Positions 1-7,040 of a stretch of DNA of 8,383 nt are shown piece by piece (positions within the stretch are counted from its first letter, which is position 1; each line of letters opens with the position of its first letter). The translations under genes were made by a program, and so were the position numbers. The DNA is from Actinomycetota bacterium (GTDB lineage: Bacteria; Actinomycetota; Actinomycetes; S36-B12; UBA5976): assembly GCA_009704345.1 (NCBI GenBank), contig WLEH01000031.1, positions 1 to 8,383 of the forward strand, read 5' to 3'. The notes beneath the pieces are model-generated. The model had not been told where the DNA came from. It saw nothing but the letters and a program-made list of their open reading frames with translations, and ran no database searches.

Positions 1-1062
1 GGTAGCGATCAGTCTTGGATCACCATCAAGGCTAGTAATTTCTTCTGATACGCCAGCGAATTCAGCAAACGTTGCTGGTAGATAGACATATGATGCAACT
101 GTGGAAAGAGTTGCTGAGATTACCGCTGAGATAGCAAATCCGCGGTTAATCGCTTTAAGTCCATTTTCGCCTTTTCGAGGCTTAGTAACGTAAACGCCAA
201 TAATTGCAGTAATAACACCAATTGCTGGAATGATAAGTGGGAAGACCAAGCCTTCAACGCCAAATGCAACTTTACCAAGAATTAATGCGGCAACCAAAGT
301 TACGGCGTATGACTCAAACAAGTCAGCTGCCATACCTGCGCAGTCACCTACGTTGTCACCAACGTTGTCAGCAATTGTCGCGGCATTGCGAGGATCATCT
401 TCAGGAATTCCCTGCTCAACTTTTCCAACCAAGTCAGCACCGACGTCAGCAGCCTTGGTAAAGATACCGCCACCAACACGCATGAACATGGCAACCATCG
501 CGGCACCAAAACCAAAACCTTCAAGTACCTTGGCAGCTTCGCCTTGATACAACAGCACAACAGCAGCAGCACCTAATAGGCCAAGACCAACAGTTGCCAT
601 ACCTACTGCGCCACCAGTTCGGAACGCAACGCGGGTTGCGCGGTCAATGCCACTGTCTTTAGCGGCGGCTGCAACACGAACGTTTGCTTTAACCGCAAGT
701 GACATACCGAAGTACCCAATGAATGCGGAGAACAACGCACCAAGTACGAAAAATATCGAGCGACCGATGCGAACATCCATAGTTCCTGGTAGCACAAAAA
801 GCAGACCAAAAATTAGAACTACGAATACTGCCAAGGTCTTAAACTGTCGAGCAAGATATGCCGCAGCACCTTCTTGAACGGCTTTTGCAATTTCTTGCAT
901 TTTTTCAGTTCCTTCGCCGAAAGCAAGTACTTCACGACGGAAAACCAAAGCCATTACAAGCGCTAGGGCTGAGATAACTGCTACGACCAAAACTAATGTT
1001 TGGTTGCTGCCGGTTATGGCGATATCACTTGCGCCAGCGGCAGTCAGGGTCGAGCGAAACAT
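1..1062 (-). CDS. hppA: Membrane-bound pyrophosphate-energised ion pump, N-terminal half (partial)
   Basis: Integral membrane pyrophosphatase that couples hydrolysis of PPi to phosphate with ion (usually proton) export. I translated the minus strand by hand: the frame is open from the ATG at 1062-1060 to the window edge, giving 354 residues, about half of the usual 700-800. The family signature is unmistakable: GGGIFTKAADVGADLVGK around residues 197-214, with K203, D206 and D210 in the pyrophosphate and Mg2+ site, followed by DDPRN (222-226), DNVGDNVGD (232-240) and ADLFESY (246-252). Hydrophobic segments at about 22-41, 76-92 and 102-122 fit the multi-helix fold. A strong AGGAGG (1071-1066) lies three bases before the ATG, which is a short spacing. 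The residues that set potassium dependence lie in the missing C-terminal half, so the subclass cannot be called. It is divergent from tilS. Confidence 0.95.
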   Translation of the reverse strand, partial: MFRSTLTAAGASDIAITGSNQTLVLVVAVISALALVMALVFRREVLAFGEGTEKMQEIAKAVQEGAAAYLARQFKTLAVFVVLIFGLLFVLPGTMDVRIGRSIFFVLGALFSAFIGYFGMSLAVKANVRVAAAAKDSGIDRATRVAFRTGGAVGMATVGLGLLGAAAVVLLYQGEAAKVLEGFGFGAAMVAMFMRVGGGIFTKAADVGADLVGKVEQGIPEDDPRNAATIADNVGDNVGDCAGMAADLFESYAVTLVAALILGKVAFGVEGLVFPLIIPAIGVITAIIGVYVTKPRKGENGLKAINRGFAISAVISATLSTVASYVYLPATFAEFAGVSEEITSLDGDPRLIAT

Positions 1063-1109
1063 GTTCCTCCTAGGAAGGCCAACGAAATTGGTCGAGGGCC
1101 TGACGACCA

Positions 1110-1124
1110 CCCAGTCTGACTGGG
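1110..1124. repeat. Perfect inverted repeat, 6-base arms, 3-base spacer
   Basis: CCCAGT at 1110-1115 and ACTGGG at 1119-1124 are exact reverse complements around CTG. In hppA mRNA it would form a small GC-rich hairpin about 35-50 bases before the start codon. It could also be a protein-binding operator. There is no T-run on either side, so an intrinsic terminator is unlikely. Confidence 0.45.
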
Positions 1125-1153
1125 GGTGCGTAGGGGCGTGAGTCTAACCAGTG

Positions 1154-1168
1154 CCAAGGCCGCCTTGG
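1154..1168. repeat. Perfect inverted repeat, 6-base arms, 3-base spacer
   Basis: CCAAGG at 1154-1159 and CCTTGG at 1163-1168 are exact reverse complements around CCG. The geometry is the same as the repeat at 1110-1124, 44 bases away, but the arm sequence differs. It covers the place where a -35 box would fall for the candidate hppA promoter at 1146-1141, so a regulator site is possible. No binding protein can be named. Confidence 0.4.
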
Positions 1169-1215
1169 GATTACCTGCGAGTTCGACTTTTAGCGTATCT
1201 TGGGCCGCATCAAAT

Positions 1216-1220
1216 AGGAG
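1216..1220 (+). promoter_or_regulatory. Shine-Dalgarno that sets the tilS start
   Basis: AGGAG lies eight bases before the GTG at 1229. The upstream in-frame GTG at 1151 has no such site and would place the inverted repeat at 1154-1168 inside coding sequence, so the later start is preferred. Confidence 0.7.
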
Positions 1221-1228
1221 CCAAATCC

Positions 1229-2182
1229 GTGACTGATCCGAGTTATCAACTAGTAGCAGCAGTTGAGGCTGCGCTGGCTGATTACTCCGGGCTGGCGGTG
1301 ATTGTGGCGTGCAGCGGCGGGCCTGATTCGGTAGCGCTCACGCTTACGGCGGCGAAGTTGGCACCAAAACATAATTGGCAACTTCAGGTAGTAATTGTTG
1401 ATCATGGCTGGAGTGAATTGTCAGCAGCCAATGCGCAATTCGCTGCTGATCAACTAAAGGAACATGGTGTTGACCAAGTTGAGATTGTGGCTGCACCGCA
1501 AACGCCAGCGGAGAATAGAGAAGCTGCGGCACGAGAAATTCGCTATCAAATTCTGCAGCGCAAAAGCGATGAATTAAATGGTGCACCAGTTTTGCTTGGC
1601 CACACAAAAGATGATCAAGCCGAAACAGTTTTGATGCGCTTAGTTCGAGGTGCTGGCAGTAAAGCGTTAGCTGGCATGGCTCCAGTCCGTGGAATTTTTG
1701 TTAGACCTCTGCTGGAACTTGACCGTGCTGTCGTACATGCTGCGATTCCAGAAACATTCTCAGTAATCGAAGATCCAGCAAATTATGATGATAGCTACCT
1801 TCGCGTTCGCGTAAGAAAAACGGTTTTGCCAGTTATGAAAGCTGAATTGGGTGAAGATGTTGTTTTGGGACTTGTGCGTTCAGCTCAACTTCTCCGAGTT
1901 GACAGTGAATATTTTGTGACAGAAACACTGAATCAATTCAATGAGTGTGTGATTGACAATCAGCTAGATGTTTCGGCGCTGGAAAAACTCCACGCTGCGA
2001 TTCGGACTCGAGTGATTCAATATTGGCTTGCTGAGGCTGGAGTGCCTACTGGTAGTTTGCATCAGATTCATATCAAGACAGTGGATGAATTAGTCACAAA
2101 TTGGCATGGTCAAAAAGAAATTAACTTACCTGGCGGGTTTGATGTGAAACGCAGTGGCAACAGGCTTACTATCTCGCACTAA
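1229..2182 (+). CDS. tilS: tRNA(Ile)-lysidine synthetase
   Basis: Adds lysine to C34 of tRNA-Ile(CAU) in the cytoplasm, using ATP and releasing AMP and PPi, so that the tRNA is charged with isoleucine and reads AUA codons. The N-type ATP pyrophosphatase P-loop SGGPDS is at residues 29-34, with VDHG further on. The HTKDDQAET motif at 125-133 and the downstream RLVRGAG stretch complete the catalytic domain. A DPANYDD...RVRVRKTVLP stretch matches the tRNA-contacting part of actinobacterial TilS. The product is 317 residues, close to the short mycobacterial form (about 320) and lacking the long C-terminal extension of the E. coli enzyme. An in-frame GTG at 1151 would add 26 residues (starting MPRPPWDYL) with no family resemblance I can see. 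It is the first gene of the plus-strand run, 12 bases before hpt. Confidence 0.95.
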   Translation: MTDPSYQLVAAVEAALADYSGLAVIVACSGGPDSVALTLTAAKLAPKHNWQLQVVIVDHGWSELSAANAQFAADQLKEHGVDQVEIVAAPQTPAENREAAAREIRYQILQRKSDELNGAPVLLGHTKDDQAETVLMRLVRGAGSKALAGMAPVRGIFVRPLLELDRAVVHAAIPETFSVIEDPANYDDSYLRVRVRKTVLPVMKAELGEDVVLGLVRSAQLLRVDSEYFVTETLNQFNECVIDNQLDVSALEKLHAAIRTRVIQYWLAEAGVPTGSLHQIHIKTVDELVTNWHGQKEINLPGGFDVKRSGNRLTISH

Positions 2183-2194
2183 CTGGGAGGGCAA

Positions 2195-2746
2195 ATGGAA
2201 TCAGCACAGGTAAGTAGTGAATTATCCAAAGTTCTATTAACCGAGGCGCAGATTCAAGAGCGACTTAAAGAGTTAGCAATTGCAGTTGAAACTGATTATC
2301 AAGGCAAAGACCTGTTACTTGTTGGCGTGTTAAAAGGTGCGGTTGTTTTAATGGCTGACTTCATTCGTTGTTTAACCCGGCATGCCGACACCGATTGGAT
2401 GGCGGTTTCATCATATGGATCTGGCACTAAATCCAGCGGTGTAGTGCGAATTAACAAAGATTTAGATCAGGATGTAATTGGTCGAGATGTTTTGATAATT
2501 GAAGACATTATTGATAGTGGCTTAACTTTGAATTGGCTAGTTTCAAATTTACGCTCTCGTGGTGCTCGCAGCGTTGAGGTTTTAACGTTGCTTCGCAAGC
2601 CAGATGCTGCAAAAGTGTCAGTAGCTGTTAAGTATGTGGGCTTTGATATACCTAATGACTTTGTTGTTGGCTATGGCCTTGATTTTGCGGAGAAATATCG
2701 CAATTTACGCGATGTCGCGGTGCTCGCCCCTCACATGTACTCCTAA
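2195..2746 (+). CDS. hpt: Hypoxanthine phosphoribosyltransferase
   Basis: Purine salvage enzyme that joins hypoxanthine (and usually guanine) to PRPP, giving IMP or GMP and PPi. All type I phosphoribosyltransferase landmarks are present: the VLKGAVV loop near residues 45-51, the SSYGSGT mobile loop near 72-78, the PRPP-binding motif VLIIEDIIDSGLTL with E103, D104 and D107, and the base-binding FDIPNDFVVGYGLD at 150-163. The length of 183 residues is typical. GGGAGG at 2185-2190, four bases before the ATG, serves as ribosome binding site. It follows tilS by 12 bases and precedes ftsH, the same tilS-hpt-ftsH order as in Bacillus (there hprT). Guanine versus hypoxanthine preference cannot be read from the sequence. 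Confidence 0.96.
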   Translation: MESAQVSSELSKVLLTEAQIQERLKELAIAVETDYQGKDLLLVGVLKGAVVLMADFIRCLTRHADTDWMAVSSYGSGTKSSGVVRINKDLDQDVIGRDVLIIEDIIDSGLTLNWLVSNLRSRGARSVEVLTLLRKPDAAKVSVAVKYVGFDIPNDFVVGYGLDFAEKYRNLRDVAVLAPHMYS

Positions 2747-2751
2747 GGGTG

Positions 2752-2769
2752 CCAACCTCTCTGAGGTGG
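2752..2769. repeat. Short hairpin after hpt
   Basis: ACCTC (2755-2759) pairs with GAGGT (2763-2767) around TCT. CC at 2752-2753 and GG at 2768-2769 can extend it past one bulged A. The bases after it contain no T-run, so a strong intrinsic terminator is not supported. A partial terminator, mRNA stabiliser or chance are all possible. Confidence 0.3.
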
Positions 2770-2784
2770 ATTACCTTTAGCCTT

Positions 2785-2790
2785 TAAATT
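2785..2790 (+). promoter_or_regulatory. Candidate -10 box for ftsH
   Basis: TAAATT fits the TAnnnT -10 pattern and would start transcription near 2797, about 27 bases before the ftsH TTG. The matching -35 region (around 2761-2767) is poor. The 77-base gap, the only sizeable one in the run, is the main reason to suspect a promoter here. Confidence 0.25.
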
Positions 2791-2823
2791 GGTAGTCACA
2801 CCTAGTAGCAGAGGTTAAGAGCA

Positions 2824-4797
2824 TTGACGCAGCAGCAGACTGAGAAAAAACCGGACAAGAAAAAGCGAACTCGTCGTGGGGCGCTTATTTGGATCTTGGT
2901 TGGCACGCTGCTGCTCTTGATTGGAAGCAACTTAGTCTCGCAAGCTACCGGTCCAACCCGCATTGATACAAGTGAAGCTCTTTCGTTAATCCGTGGCAAC
3001 CAAGTAAGTAGCGCGGTAATTGTTGATCGTGATCAACGACTAGAACTAGAACTTAAAGATGGGCGCTCCGCCATAACGGATTTTGTAACCGGGCAAGGAT
3101 TAGTACTGCAGCAGGAACTACAGACTCAAGTTGAAGCCGGCAGATTGTCGAACGGCTATACAGTGAAAGTTCCGTCACAAAACATTTTAGTTTCAATTCT
3201 GATTTCATTGTTACCAATTGCCATAATCATTTTCTTGTTATTTTTCTTCATGAATCGAATGCAAGGTGGCGGCCGGTTAATGAATTTCGGTAAAAGCCGA
3301 GCAAAGCAAATAACAAAAGACATGCCAAAAACAACATTTGCAGACGTTGCTGGTGCTGATGAAGCCGTTGAAGAATTATCAGAAATTAAAGATTTTCTCG
3401 CTGATCCAGAGCGATTCAAGAAAATGGGCGCAAAAATTCCAAAAGGCGTTTTACTTTATGGTCCGCCTGGTACTGGTAAAACGTTGTTAGCCCGAGCTGT
3501 TGCTGGTGAAGCTGGCGTGCCCTTCTTCTCGATTTCAGGCTCGGACTTTGTTGAAATGTTTGTTGGTGTTGGCGCAAGTCGAGTTAGAGATTTGTTTGAG
3601 CAAGCAAAAGCGAATGCTCCTGCAATTATTTTCATTGACGAAATTGATGCGGTTGGTCGACAGCGTGGTGCTGGTTTAGGTGGCGGCCATGATGAGCGCG
3701 AACAAACGCTAAATCAGATGCTAGTTGAGATGGATGGTTTTGATGACAAAGGAACAGTCATCATGATTGCTGCCACAAATCGACCCGACATATTGGATCC
3801 AGCGTTGTTGCGACCAGGCCGATTCGATCGACAAATTGCGGTAGAGCGACCAGACTTGACAGGTCGAGAGCAAATTCTGAAAGTGCACGCGCAAGGTAAG
3901 CCGTTGAGTGAAGATGTTGATTTATTGGCAGTAGCCCGTCGAACTCCTGGTTTCACTGGTGCTGATCTGGCAAACGTACTAAATGAAGCAGCATTGCTGG
4001 GCGCCCGAGTAAACCAAGAAAAAATCACGAATGAGTTGTTAGATGAAGCAATTGATCGTGTGATGGCTGGTCCCCAAAAGCGCACTCGATTAATGGACGA
4101 CAAAGAACGATTAGTGACGGCTTATCATGAAGGCGGACACGCATTGGTTGCTGCCGCATTACCAACCAGTGATCCAGTTCATAAAGTAACGATCATGCCG
4201 CGAGGTAGAGCGCTTGGTTACACCATGGTGTTGCCAGATCAAGAAAAATACTCAACAACTCGAAATGAGATGTTAGACAAATTAGCTTATATGTTGGGTG
4301 GTAGAGCTGCCGAAGAAATGGTTTTCCACGACCCAACTACCGGCGCTAGCAACGATATTGAGAAAGCAACCTCATTAGCTCGTGCCATGGTTACGCAATA
4401 CGGTATGACCGAGCGCCTGGGTGCAATCAAATATGGCCGCGATGGTGCAGATCCATTTTTTGGTCGGGAATTCACGCAGCATCGAGATTATTCCGAGGAT
4501 ATTGCGGCAGCCATTGATGATGAAGTGCGTAAGTTAATTGAAACGGCACATCATGAAGCTTATGAAATCTTGAGTGAAAATCGTGTTGTGCTAGATGCGT
4601 TAGTAGTTGCTTTGATGGAGAAAGAGACATTAGACAAGGCAGAGGTTGCAAAGATCTTTGAACCGTTGATCCGACGCGATCATCGTGCCGCTTGGACGGG
4701 TAGTGACAAACGAATTCCGAGCCAGCTTCCTCCAGTTGTTGTCCCAGCAAAAGCAGATTTAAACGGCGGCGCTCAAAAGAGTGAACATGAACAATGA
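2824..4797 (+). CDS. ftsH: ATP-dependent zinc metalloprotease FtsH
   Basis: Membrane-anchored hexameric AAA+ protease that extracts and degrades damaged membrane proteins and some regulators. After a Lys/Arg-rich cytoplasmic start, transmembrane helices lie at about 20-38 and 121-143, flanking the small extracytoplasmic domain. The AAA+ module has Walker A GPPGTGKT (213-220), Walker B IIFIDE (268-273) and the second region of homology (ATNRPD to GRFDR, about 317-336) with arginine fingers R330 and R333. The protease domain has HEGGH at 435-439 and a likely third zinc ligand, D511. At 657 residues it is near the E. coli length and lacks the long low-complexity tail of mycobacterial FtsH. The TTG start is supported by an in-frame TAG at 2806 and by AGAGG at 2810-2814; no other start codon lies between them. 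Its end overlaps folE. Confidence 0.97.
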   Translation: MTQQQTEKKPDKKKRTRRGALIWILVGTLLLLIGSNLVSQATGPTRIDTSEALSLIRGNQVSSAVIVDRDQRLELELKDGRSAITDFVTGQGLVLQQELQTQVEAGRLSNGYTVKVPSQNILVSILISLLPIAIIIFLLFFFMNRMQGGGRLMNFGKSRAKQITKDMPKTTFADVAGADEAVEELSEIKDFLADPERFKKMGAKIPKGVLLYGPPGTGKTLLARAVAGEAGVPFFSISGSDFVEMFVGVGASRVRDLFEQAKANAPAIIFIDEIDAVGRQRGAGLGGGHDEREQTLNQMLVEMDGFDDKGTVIMIAATNRPDILDPALLRPGRFDRQIAVERPDLTGREQILKVHAQGKPLSEDVDLLAVARRTPGFTGADLANVLNEAALLGARVNQEKITNELLDEAIDRVMAGPQKRTRLMDDKERLVTAYHEGGHALVAAALPTSDPVHKVTIMPRGRALGYTMVLPDQEKYSTTRNEMLDKLAYMLGGRAAEEMVFHDPTTGASNDIEKATSLARAMVTQYGMTERLGAIKYGRDGADPFFGREFTQHRDYSEDIAAAIDDEVRKLIETAHHEAYEILSENRVVLDALVVALMEKETLDKAEVAKIFEPLIRRDHRAAWTGSDKRIPSQLPPVVVPAKADLNGGAQKSEHEQ

Positions 4798-5377
4798 ACA
4801 GCCAATTCAAACTGGGATCGATTCAGCTCGAATTGAGCAAGCAGTAACAGAATTACTCCTTGCGATTGGAGAGGATCCAACTAGGGATGGCTTAGTTAAC
4901 ACCCCAGCGCGCGTAGCCCGGGCGTATCAAGAAATATTTGCGGGAATTCACGCTGATCCGGCCGAAGTGCTCACTACAAATTTTGATTTGGGTCATGAAG
5001 AATTGGTGCTAGTAAAGGGGATTGAATTTCATTCGGTCTGCGAGCACCACTTGTTACCATTTTTTGGTGTGGCGCACATTGCTTATCTGCCTGGATTCGG
5101 CGGCAAAATAACTGGATTATCTAAATTAGCTCGTGTGGTTGATTTATTTGCTAAGCGCCCTCAGGTGCAAGAGCGATTAACAACTCAAATTGCAGATGCA
5201 ATCGAGGGAAAACTGCAACCAGCTGGTGTTGTGGTTATCTTGGAAGCACAGCACTTATGCATGTCGATGCGTGGCATTAAAAAAACTAGTGCAATCACTG
5301 TAACTAGTACTGCACGAGGTTCACTAAAGGAAGAACCAGCGCGATCTGAAGTGATGAATTTAATCCGAAGTTCTTGA
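4787..5377 (+). CDS. folE: GTP cyclohydrolase I
   Basis: Zinc enzyme that converts GTP to 7,8-dihydroneopterin triphosphate and formate, the first committed step of folate synthesis. The zinc site and catalytic residues are present: C85 and H88 in CEHHLLPF, C158 in HLCMSMRG, plus H87 and H156. GKITGLSKLARVVDLFAKRPQVQERL is the canonical family core and the C-terminal TSTARG...EVMNLI stretch also fits. Numbering is from the ATG at 4787, giving 196 residues. A GTG at 4781 is two codons upstream; I prefer the ATG because AAGAG sits five bases before it, but the choice is not firm. The gene overlaps the ftsH 3' end by 11 bases (17 from the GTG), which suggests translational coupling. The intact metal site suggests the classic zinc-dependent FolE rather than the FolE2 type. 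Confidence 0.96.
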   Translation: MNNEQPIQTGIDSARIEQAVTELLLAIGEDPTRDGLVNTPARVARAYQEIFAGIHADPAEVLTTNFDLGHEELVLVKGIEFHSVCEHHLLPFFGVAHIAYLPGFGGKITGLSKLARVVDLFAKRPQVQERLTTQIADAIEGKLQPAGVVVILEAQHLCMSMRGIKKTSAITVTSTARGSLKEEPARSEVMNLIRSS

Positions 5378-5378
5378 A

Positions 5379-6203
5379 ATGAATCATCCAACAGGCTTAC
5401 CGGATGCAATAGCTCAATTGAACCGCACCTTAATTTTTGGCATTCTAAATGTCACGCCTGATTCATTTTCGGACGGCGGGAAATTTTTGGATCCAACTAG
5501 TGCCATCGATCACGCTAAGCAACTAGTTGCTGACGGAGCAGATGTAATTGATGTGGGTGGCGAGTCAACCAGGCCAGGAGCAGAGCGCATTTCAACGGCA
5601 GAAGAGTTAGCACGTGTTATCCCGGTTATTCAAGAAGTGAGTCAATTTGCCACAGTATCAATTGACACTATGCGCGCTGAGGTTGCAGCAGCTGCTATCG
5701 GTGCGGGAGCAAAAATCGTTAATGATGTCAGCGGCGGCTTGGCAGATGCTGAAATGGTATTTGCGGTAGCTGAGCTGCAAGTACCCTATGTTTGTATGCA
5801 TTGGCGAAACCATTCATCGGATATGTACGAGAATGCTAAATATGACAACGTGGTGCTAGAAGTAATTGAAGAATTAGAACAACGAGTTGCGGTAGCAATG
5901 GGTGCCGGAATTGAAAAAGAACGTATCATTTTGGATCCAGGACTAGGTTTTGCCAAACTGCCAGAGCACAACTGGCAGTTAATCGCTGAGATAGCAACTT
6001 TGAATTCCCTCGGATTTCCACTCTTAGTCGGCGCTTCTAGGAAAAAATTCTTGCGAGAACTTGGGGTAGATCAGGATGCGGCTACACATGCGCTGAATGC
6101 ATATTTGGCTGCAAATAGAATTTGGGCGGTACGAGTACATGATGTTGTTGGAACTGCAACAGCGATAACGGCGTTAGCTGAGGTTATGGAAACTAATGAG
6201 TGA
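5379..6203 (+). CDS. folP: Dihydropteroate synthase
   Basis: Condenses 6-hydroxymethyl-dihydropterin diphosphate with p-aminobenzoate to give dihydropteroate and PPi; this is the target of sulfonamides. The TIM-barrel motifs appear in order: ILNVTPDSFSDGG (22-34), GGESTRPGAE (60-69), IDTMR (95-99), NDVSGG (115-120), DPGLGFAK (186-193), SRKKFL with R221 and K222, and RVHDV with R252 and H254. The length of 274 residues is typical. One base separates it from the folE stop and no clear Shine-Dalgarno is visible, so reinitiation after folE is likely. Intact pterin and anionic-site residues indicate an active synthase rather than the inactive FolP2-type paralogue known in some actinobacteria. Confidence 0.97.
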   Translation: MNHPTGLPDAIAQLNRTLIFGILNVTPDSFSDGGKFLDPTSAIDHAKQLVADGADVIDVGGESTRPGAERISTAEELARVIPVIQEVSQFATVSIDTMRAEVAAAAIGAGAKIVNDVSGGLADAEMVFAVAELQVPYVCMHWRNHSSDMYENAKYDNVVLEVIEELEQRVAVAMGAGIEKERIILDPGLGFAKLPEHNWQLIAEIATLNSLGFPLLVGASRKKFLRELGVDQDAATHALNAYLAANRIWAVRVHDVVGTATAITALAEVMETNE

Positions 6204-6552
6204 AGTTATCACGCTGACGGGAATATCTGAGTATGGTCGCCACGGTGTTTATCCGCAGGAAAAGCAAAATAAACAAAAATTTATTGTGGATCTAATCCTT
6301 GAAGTAAATCGAATCAGTGATTCTGATCGAATTGAAACTACTGTTGATTATGCTGGGTTAAGTAATGAAATACGAGAAGTTGTTGCAAGCACTGAGTTTG
6401 ATCTAATTGAAAGTTTAGCTGCTGCTATTGCAGCGCATTGCTTGCAGAATCAACTGATTCACAAAGTTACCGTAGTAGTGCATAAGCCTGAAGCAGCCAA
6501 ATCTCTTGGGATTACTGATGTTTCAGTTTCAGTAACGAAGTCAAAGCAATGA
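6196..6552 (+). CDS. folB: Dihydroneopterin aldolase
   Basis: Cleaves 7,8-dihydroneopterin to 6-hydroxymethyl-dihydropterin and glycolaldehyde, supplying FolK. The product has 118 residues, typical for this small tunnel-fold protein that assembles as an octamer. GRHGVYPQEK places E22 at the pterin-contacting glutamate, VDYAGL gives the conserved Y53, E73 matches the second conserved glutamate, and K98 in VVHKPEA is the catalytic lysine. The ATG lies inside the end of folP, overlapping it by 8 bases, and the stop codon overlaps the folK start. No frameshift or unusual substitution is visible. Confidence 0.95.
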   Translation: MSEVITLTGISEYGRHGVYPQEKQNKQKFIVDLILEVNRISDSDRIETTVDYAGLSNEIREVVASTEFDLIESLAAAIAAHCLQNQLIHKVTVVVHKPEAAKSLGITDVSVSVTKSKQ

Positions 6553-7040
6553 TTGCGATAATCTCAATAGGTTCAAACTTGGGCGATCGACACGACTATT
6601 TACAGTTTGCGGTAGATCAAATTGCCGCAACATCAAAAACTTTAATTACAAAGGTATCTTCAGTTTATGAAACTGCGCCACAGATTGTGCTAGATCAACC
6701 AAATTTTTTAAACGCGATAATTGAAGTTGAATCTGAACTGACGCCACTTGCGCTCTTGGCCGAATTAAAGAAAATAGAAATAGCAGCAAAGCGAGAGCGT
6801 GGCATTCCAAACGGGCCACGCACACTGGACACTGACATCATTTACTGTTCTGAATCACTAGTTAGCACCGAAGAATTACAGCTCCCTCACCCCAGAGCAG
6901 ATCAGCGACAATTTGTATTGCTGCCATGGCTGGAGATTGATCCGAATGCAGTTCTAGGTGATAAAGGAAGCGTGGCTGATTTAAGTGCAAAATTGGGAGA
7001 TCAAGGTGTAATAAAGGCTCCGGGGCTGAGGCTGGTATGA
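6549..7040 (+). CDS. folK: 2-amino-4-hydroxy-6-hydroxymethyldihydropteridine diphosphokinase (HPPK)
   Basis: Transfers pyrophosphate from ATP to 6-hydroxymethyl-dihydropterin, making the FolP substrate and AMP. The start SIGSNLGDR (6-14), the SSVYETAP segment (37-44), QPNFLNA (50-56) and RTLDTDI with the Mg2+ aspartates D94 and D96 are diagnostic. PHPR and the following RQFVLLPWLEI stretch complete the fold. The length of 163 residues is usual. It overlaps folB by ATGA at 6549-6552 and the next gene by ATGA at 7037-7040. Together with folE, folP and folB this gives the pterin branch; p-aminobenzoate genes, folC and folA are not in the window. Confidence 0.96.
   Translation: MIAIISIGSNLGDRHDYLQFAVDQIAATSKTLITKVSSVYETAPQIVLDQPNFLNAIIEVESELTPLALLAELKKIEIAAKRERGIPNGPRTLDTDIIYCSESLVSTEELQLPHPRADQRQFVLLPWLEIDPNAVLGDKGSVADLSAKLGDQGVIKAPGLRLV

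Larger units (their letters stand above)
1063..1228. other. Divergent hppA-tilS intergenic region
   Basis: This 166-base stretch separates the two divergent start codons and should hold both promoters. It contains two perfect inverted repeats, listed separately. Reading toward hppA, TAGACT (forward 1146-1141) fits the actinobacterial TAnnnT -10 pattern, but no good -35 hexamer lies at 17-18 bases. If it is used, the hppA leader is about 70 bases long. Reading toward tilS, TAGCGT at 1191-1196 is a weak -10 candidate, with TTGGGA (1165-1170) too far upstream at 20 bases. The promoter calls are guesses from hexamers only. No RNA gene or other reading frame is convincing here. Confidence 0.5.

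Noticed and set aside
230..547. Open frame of 105 codons on the plus strand
   Set aside because: It lies wholly opposite the strongly supported hppA coding frame, has low-complexity Pro/Ser/Thr/Ala content and no recognisable family.
1063..1150. Possible riboswitch or structured leader for hppA
   Set aside because: Only short stems are visible and no known riboswitch core could be matched; kept as an inverted-repeat observation only.
3156..3419. Minus-strand open frame of 87 codons
   Set aside because: Antisense shadow of ftsH across the second transmembrane helix and the start of the AAA+ module; no ribosome site or recognisable family.
3714..4103. Minus-strand open frame of 129 codons
   Set aside because: Antisense shadow of the ftsH AAA+ domain; Arg/Ser-rich with no motif.
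4126..4140. HEGGH instead of the common HEAGH in FtsH
   Set aside because: The zinc-binding HExxH pattern is intact and, as I recall, HEGGH also occurs in mycobacterial FtsH, so this is a lineage variant and not a defect.
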